A DNA stretch of 21,994 bases. Source: Apostichopus parvimensis (taxonomy: Eukaryota > Echinodermata > Holothuroidea > Aspidochirotida > Stichopodidae). Of this stretch, positions 18,918 through 21,994 are shown piece by piece. The DNA lies in the NCBI GenBank assembly GCA_000934455.1, contig KN883324.1, positions 3,858 to 25,851 on the forward strand, in the 5' to 3' direction. Below the pieces are notes generated by a model that worked only from the letters and a program-made list of their open reading frames with translations, made no database searches and was not told the origin of the DNA. The position numbers and the translations under genes are program-made. The stretch's first letter is position 1, and each line of letters begins with the position of its first letter.

Positions 18918-19450
18918 ATGATTGTGATACCCTAACAAAAAGTTGAGATTATGTCATTACAAAAACCAACAAGCTCACAAAACTAGATGTTTTTCCTCAT
19001 AAAAAGTGTTTTTATGGGTTTCTCTGCGCTACGTTATGTCTGTTATGTGTAATTTGACAAGTAATACGCATGTGAGAGACACAAAGAAAGTTAATACGTG
19101 GTTCACAAAGGGAGTAAGTACACAGGTACAATGGCCTTATGTAGCGTATGTAGCAACCAATGGGGATCCCCCGCAAATGATGAATAAAGATTCCTTTGTT
19201 GCACACCCTTCAAGCTATGGCAAGCCGTTTTAGCCAAGATGTTTTCTAGCGCTAGTGTTCGAATTTTGTCATTCTCTTCCACTCGTGGTGGTGGCGCTAT
19301 TGGATGGATATTTGAATATATTGGAAATTTCCTTTGCAATTCCCCAAACCATAATGTTTCTCCACCACTTCCCGTACTCCAGAACAACTATGTTACTAAT
19401 TGAGGCAGACGTTTCAGTGTTTAGATGTAAAGTCAAATGAGCTTTCAAAT
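18918..19450. other. Gene-free stretch
   Basis: Includes a CTAGCGCTAG palindrome (19246-19255) and a GGTGGCGCTATTGG segment holding an inverted CCAAT word (about 19290-19303). Overlapping short ORFs on both strands are not recognisable. Confidence 0.35.
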
Positions 19451-19473
19451 ACATTTCAATGAAATTGAAATGT
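19451..19473. repeat. Perfect 10-bp inverted repeat, 3-nt loop
   Basis: ACATTTCAAT, GAA, ATTGAAATGT. A tight perfect hairpin in otherwise ordinary DNA. Confidence 0.8.
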
Positions 19474-19577
19474 TCACTCAACTGTATTTTTAGCTTAATT
19501 TAGACATCTGAAAAGCGAAAAGTGCCCCTATCAGAACTTTAACAAAATTCCGGAGAAACTTAGTTGCACTCTCTGAC

Positions 19578-20006
19578 ATGAAGTTTCGGACCTTAACCTC
19601 GCTACGAGAGAACAAGAAACATTTCAGCTTCTGGGGGTTTGGCCTCCCTGGACCAACTAAGGATCTGAGACATAACATTCCACACAATAACATAAGAGTA
19701 ATTCATCTTTCTAGTATGTACTTATGTACTTCAAATTATCTAGCAAAAGTCAAGAACTATCTGATGATGCAGCATTCATATTCTCCCATCAAAAGCAGTG
19801 TAAACAAATGGAAATACTTCCTAAGCGTCTGTATATACAGCTGTAAGGCAGCAAATTGTCACTTTGTTGGTTTAATTATTAAACCATTGCTCGGTCAGTT
19901 CCTACAGTCAGTCTCAAATGCGCCAATCGGTCTCAAAAACGATCTTTTGTTCACCCACTTAAGATCTTGCCAGGTTGCTAGTGGCTTCATCTGCCAAATT
20001 CTCTGA
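19578..20006 (+). other. Longest ORF of the window (142 codons), uncertain status
   Basis: The frame is open for 142 codons from an ATG with no recognisable domain, signal peptide or membrane segment. It is followed by TGA and not by a splice donor. Codon choice looks unselective. The GC-richer first part overlaps a possible relic of the hAT-type GC block. A chance ORF is the simplest view; a lineage-restricted short gene cannot be excluded. Confidence 0.12.
19610..19665 (-). mobile_element. Possible relic of a hAT-type GC block
   Basis: On the minus strand, GGTCCAGGGAGGCCAAACCC and following CCAGAA track, with gaps, the hAT block read on the same strand (GGATCCGGGGGGCGAAAGCC then CCCGAA). 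Both are followed by T-rich sequence. No terminal repeats or target duplication were found, so this is suggestive only. Confidence 0.2.
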
Positions 20007-20511
20007 AATTACTGGCCAAATCGGATAGCATATGCATCGACTAAATGACAAAATAGGGTATGTTGTACTTATCTAAAACAGAGACCCCAGATAGCGGCGT
20101 TACAAGTACCGAGAAAAGACATCCACTGAAGTCGACGCACTAAAATGATAGATGCAAATCCCTCCCGATACCCAACAAAATGGGAATTCAAAAGAAATCC
20201 CGAACTTAGCAGAAAAAAGCCCAAGAGTGCCATATCGGGCGTCTGGAGGTGCCAAATACACAAAAATGCTCACCCAAGCCTAAACCATGATTGGACTTGG
20301 ACGAATACGGAATCTCCTTTGGGTGCCCAGTAACATTGCTGCACCGCTTCTTACCAACGCCACTTGTCCCAGCCCCAGATACCCCCCAAAAAGTGGTTCA
20401 AGTTGGGCCATTAACCGGTTAATTATTTGGACAGTTAAAAGTCCCTTAGCGTATACAGTGCCGAACGTGCATATGGTATAAGTGCAAAACGGTGGCGCTG
20501 TGTTAAGAACT
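20007..20511. other. Gene-free stretch
   Basis: Modestly CpG-richer than average around 20080-20250. Small ORFs on both strands (62 to 64 codons) are unrecognised. Confidence 0.35.
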
Positions 20512-20541
20512 AGAGTTCCTTTATCTCTATGAAGGAACTCT
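20512..20541. repeat. Perfect 10-bp inverted repeat, 10-nt loop
   Basis: AGAGTTCCTT at 20512-20521 and AAGGAACTCT at 20532-20541. It would form a stable small hairpin in DNA or RNA. Confidence 0.8.
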
Positions 20542-21994
20542 CAACTAATCTATTCATCAGTTACTTTCTTCGTGGAGACACGCTACTTATAAGAATAGTA
20601 GAATGGGGGGGGGGGGCGGGAGGATGACAGAGATGGACTCGGTGCCTCTCAAACCTACTCATGTATACTAACTTGAATTCCATTCATTTTTATTGTTTGC
20701 GCGTTAAAATTTCCCCAGCCCCTATTTTCCTCTCGTCATATTTGCCGGTCAAGAACAAATCCAGTTTAAACGTCCAGAAAGATACAAGTTTAAATGAGGG
20801 ACGATATATTATCAATAAACGCATGCCGTTTAATTTCGCAGACAACGACCATTATAGGTCTATAGTAGATCGATGAAGATCGGTATAATGACTCCGACCT
20901 GCTAGACAGAGGTGGCAAAAGAGGGTTCAATCTATGGAGTGGTCTGGGATGGGGGTAGCACAAATTAAAGGGCAGTGGGAGTGGGGCATACCTGTGACTT
21001 TGATTTGAGGATGAAAAATACAATTAACTCGCCTCCAAACGTTCCGAAAAATGGGGTTTTTGTCCGTTCGTTAATTTTCCGACTAATCGTCTCTTTCTTA
21101 ATTCCTCAGCAAAAAGTCACTTTCTTGGTAACAAAACGACACTTTTTCTGTAGCGGCAAGTTTAATTGTCTAGCGCCCCCTTACTCCATTCTCATGTTCA
21201 TATATCAATGATGAGTATATGAGCAACAGAGGAAAGTGGAGGAAGTTCATCCTTATGAAAGGTGGAGAAAGTTATTAGTTAACAGGATTTAAATTGTTGG
21301 ACACAGTATTGAATAGTCAATGTCATCATCAGTAAACAGTAGTTTAAACAAAAACGAGCTCAGCACGTCTAACAATCAAAGCCTTGGGTTGGGGAAGGGC
21401 ATGGGGTTGGTCTCACGATTAACTTGTGACAACCCTATCCCAAGATCTCAGACAGAGGCCATGCAAAGACGTAGGGAAAACAGTTACCCCAGCACATATT
21501 TTATTCTCCTGTATGAAAGTTTCGCTGAAGAATACAGGATAGAAACCGGAGCTAGAACGGAGAAATTGGAACACATCATTAATGCTCCCCGAACTTTGAA
21601 CATAATTTGAGTTTGAAATGTCGGTAACTGTCCCTAAACCAGTTAAAATATATTCAAATGCAACAGAGAAGATTCAATTGTGGAGTGGAGAAGGGCGGGG
21701 CACAAGTTTTGAGAGGTTGGAGCATAGGGGGACATATCACTTTGATTGATTGTTTTTTTTTGGGGGGGGGGGACCTCAAAGTTTTCTAATAAAATGGATT
21801 CTGTTTACATGAACCTTTAAGCACGGCCCTCTCGGCGGATAACAGTTTTTACGAAGCCGGGCCTTATGGCAAAACTAAGTTTGAAAGTAACATGGTGCAA
21901 TTTGAGGCACATTTAAACATAAACTAGGTCTAAACGCTAGGTTGTGGTGATTTATTATTTTGAGAAAGAAATGCCCGATGTGTTTTCCAGACTG
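20542..21994. other. Gene-free stretch with G homopolymers
   Basis: G12 at 20605-20616 and T9-G11 at 21753-21772. A plus-strand ORF at 21320-21610 (96 codons) is rich in Ser and Asn at its start and charged toward its end; it lacks recognisable motifs, and no good splice site delimits it. The remainder shows no signal. Confidence 0.35.
20605..20616 (+). repeat. G12 homopolymer
   Basis: Followed by CGGGAGG. Confidence 0.9.

Noticed and set aside
21320..21610. Plus-strand ORF of 96 codons with a charged C-terminal half
   Set aside because: It reads somewhat like protein but has no recognisable motif, biased codon use or flanking splice sites.
1..21994. CRISPR array, bacterial operon or phage-like system
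   Set aside because: No regularly spaced repeats, no ribosome-binding sites with long ORFs; composition and splice-like signals point to a eukaryote.

Overview
This is an AT-rich eukaryotic window with many microsatellites and homopolymer runs and no long open reading frame. The longest ATG-initiated ORF is 142 codons (19578-20006) and none of the short ORFs is a protein family I recognise. I do not annotate any confident protein-coding gene. The base composition, TGACCT-rich dispersed repeats and TAGGCCTA-type words suggest a marine invertebrate, possibly an echinoderm. That assignment is an impression, not a demonstrated result. The DNA is most simply read as intron and/or intergenic sequence.

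The best-supported object is a complete non-autonomous DNA transposon of the hAT type at 14979-16597 (1619 bp). It has imperfect terminal inverted repeats beginning CAG and a perfect 8-bp target-site duplication (CAATCATC). It carries five exact copies of GCGGGAAAT in one orientation, mostly near its ends, long A-tracts, and a GC-rich block made of three imperfect C-rich hairpin units. A short GC-rich stretch at 19615-19650 may be a relic of a related element.

Possible transcription-start or exon evidence is limited to splice donors near CpG-rich or motif-bearing sequence: minus-strand donors at 223-228, 5798-5803, 18625-18630 and 18873-18878, and one plus-strand perfect donor at 3473-3481 just downstream of a GTCACGTGAC E-box. 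An ETS-type CCGGAAGTG site and a 20-bp perfect palindrome lie at 6100-6198. Any gene served by these would have its coding exons mostly outside the window.

Layout: 1-560 microsatellite-rich candidate minus-strand 5' exon; 560-2560 AT-rich DNA with a TGACCT repeat and a 20-bp palindrome; 2590-2900 compact GC-rich repeat-like block and a C-tract; 2900-6060 mostly featureless, with an E-box/donor pair and an RFX-type X-box; 6060-7270 CpG-richer candidate promoter and two diverged repeat pairs; 7270-14970 mostly AT-rich DNA; 14979-16597 hAT element; 16605-18130 AT-rich DNA with a folded TGACCT repeat at 17498-17640; 18130-18950 CTAG/palindrome-rich and CpG-rich DNA; 18950-21994 AT-rich DNA with two strong hairpins and several G/C homopolymers.

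I see no operon-like or multi-gene system.
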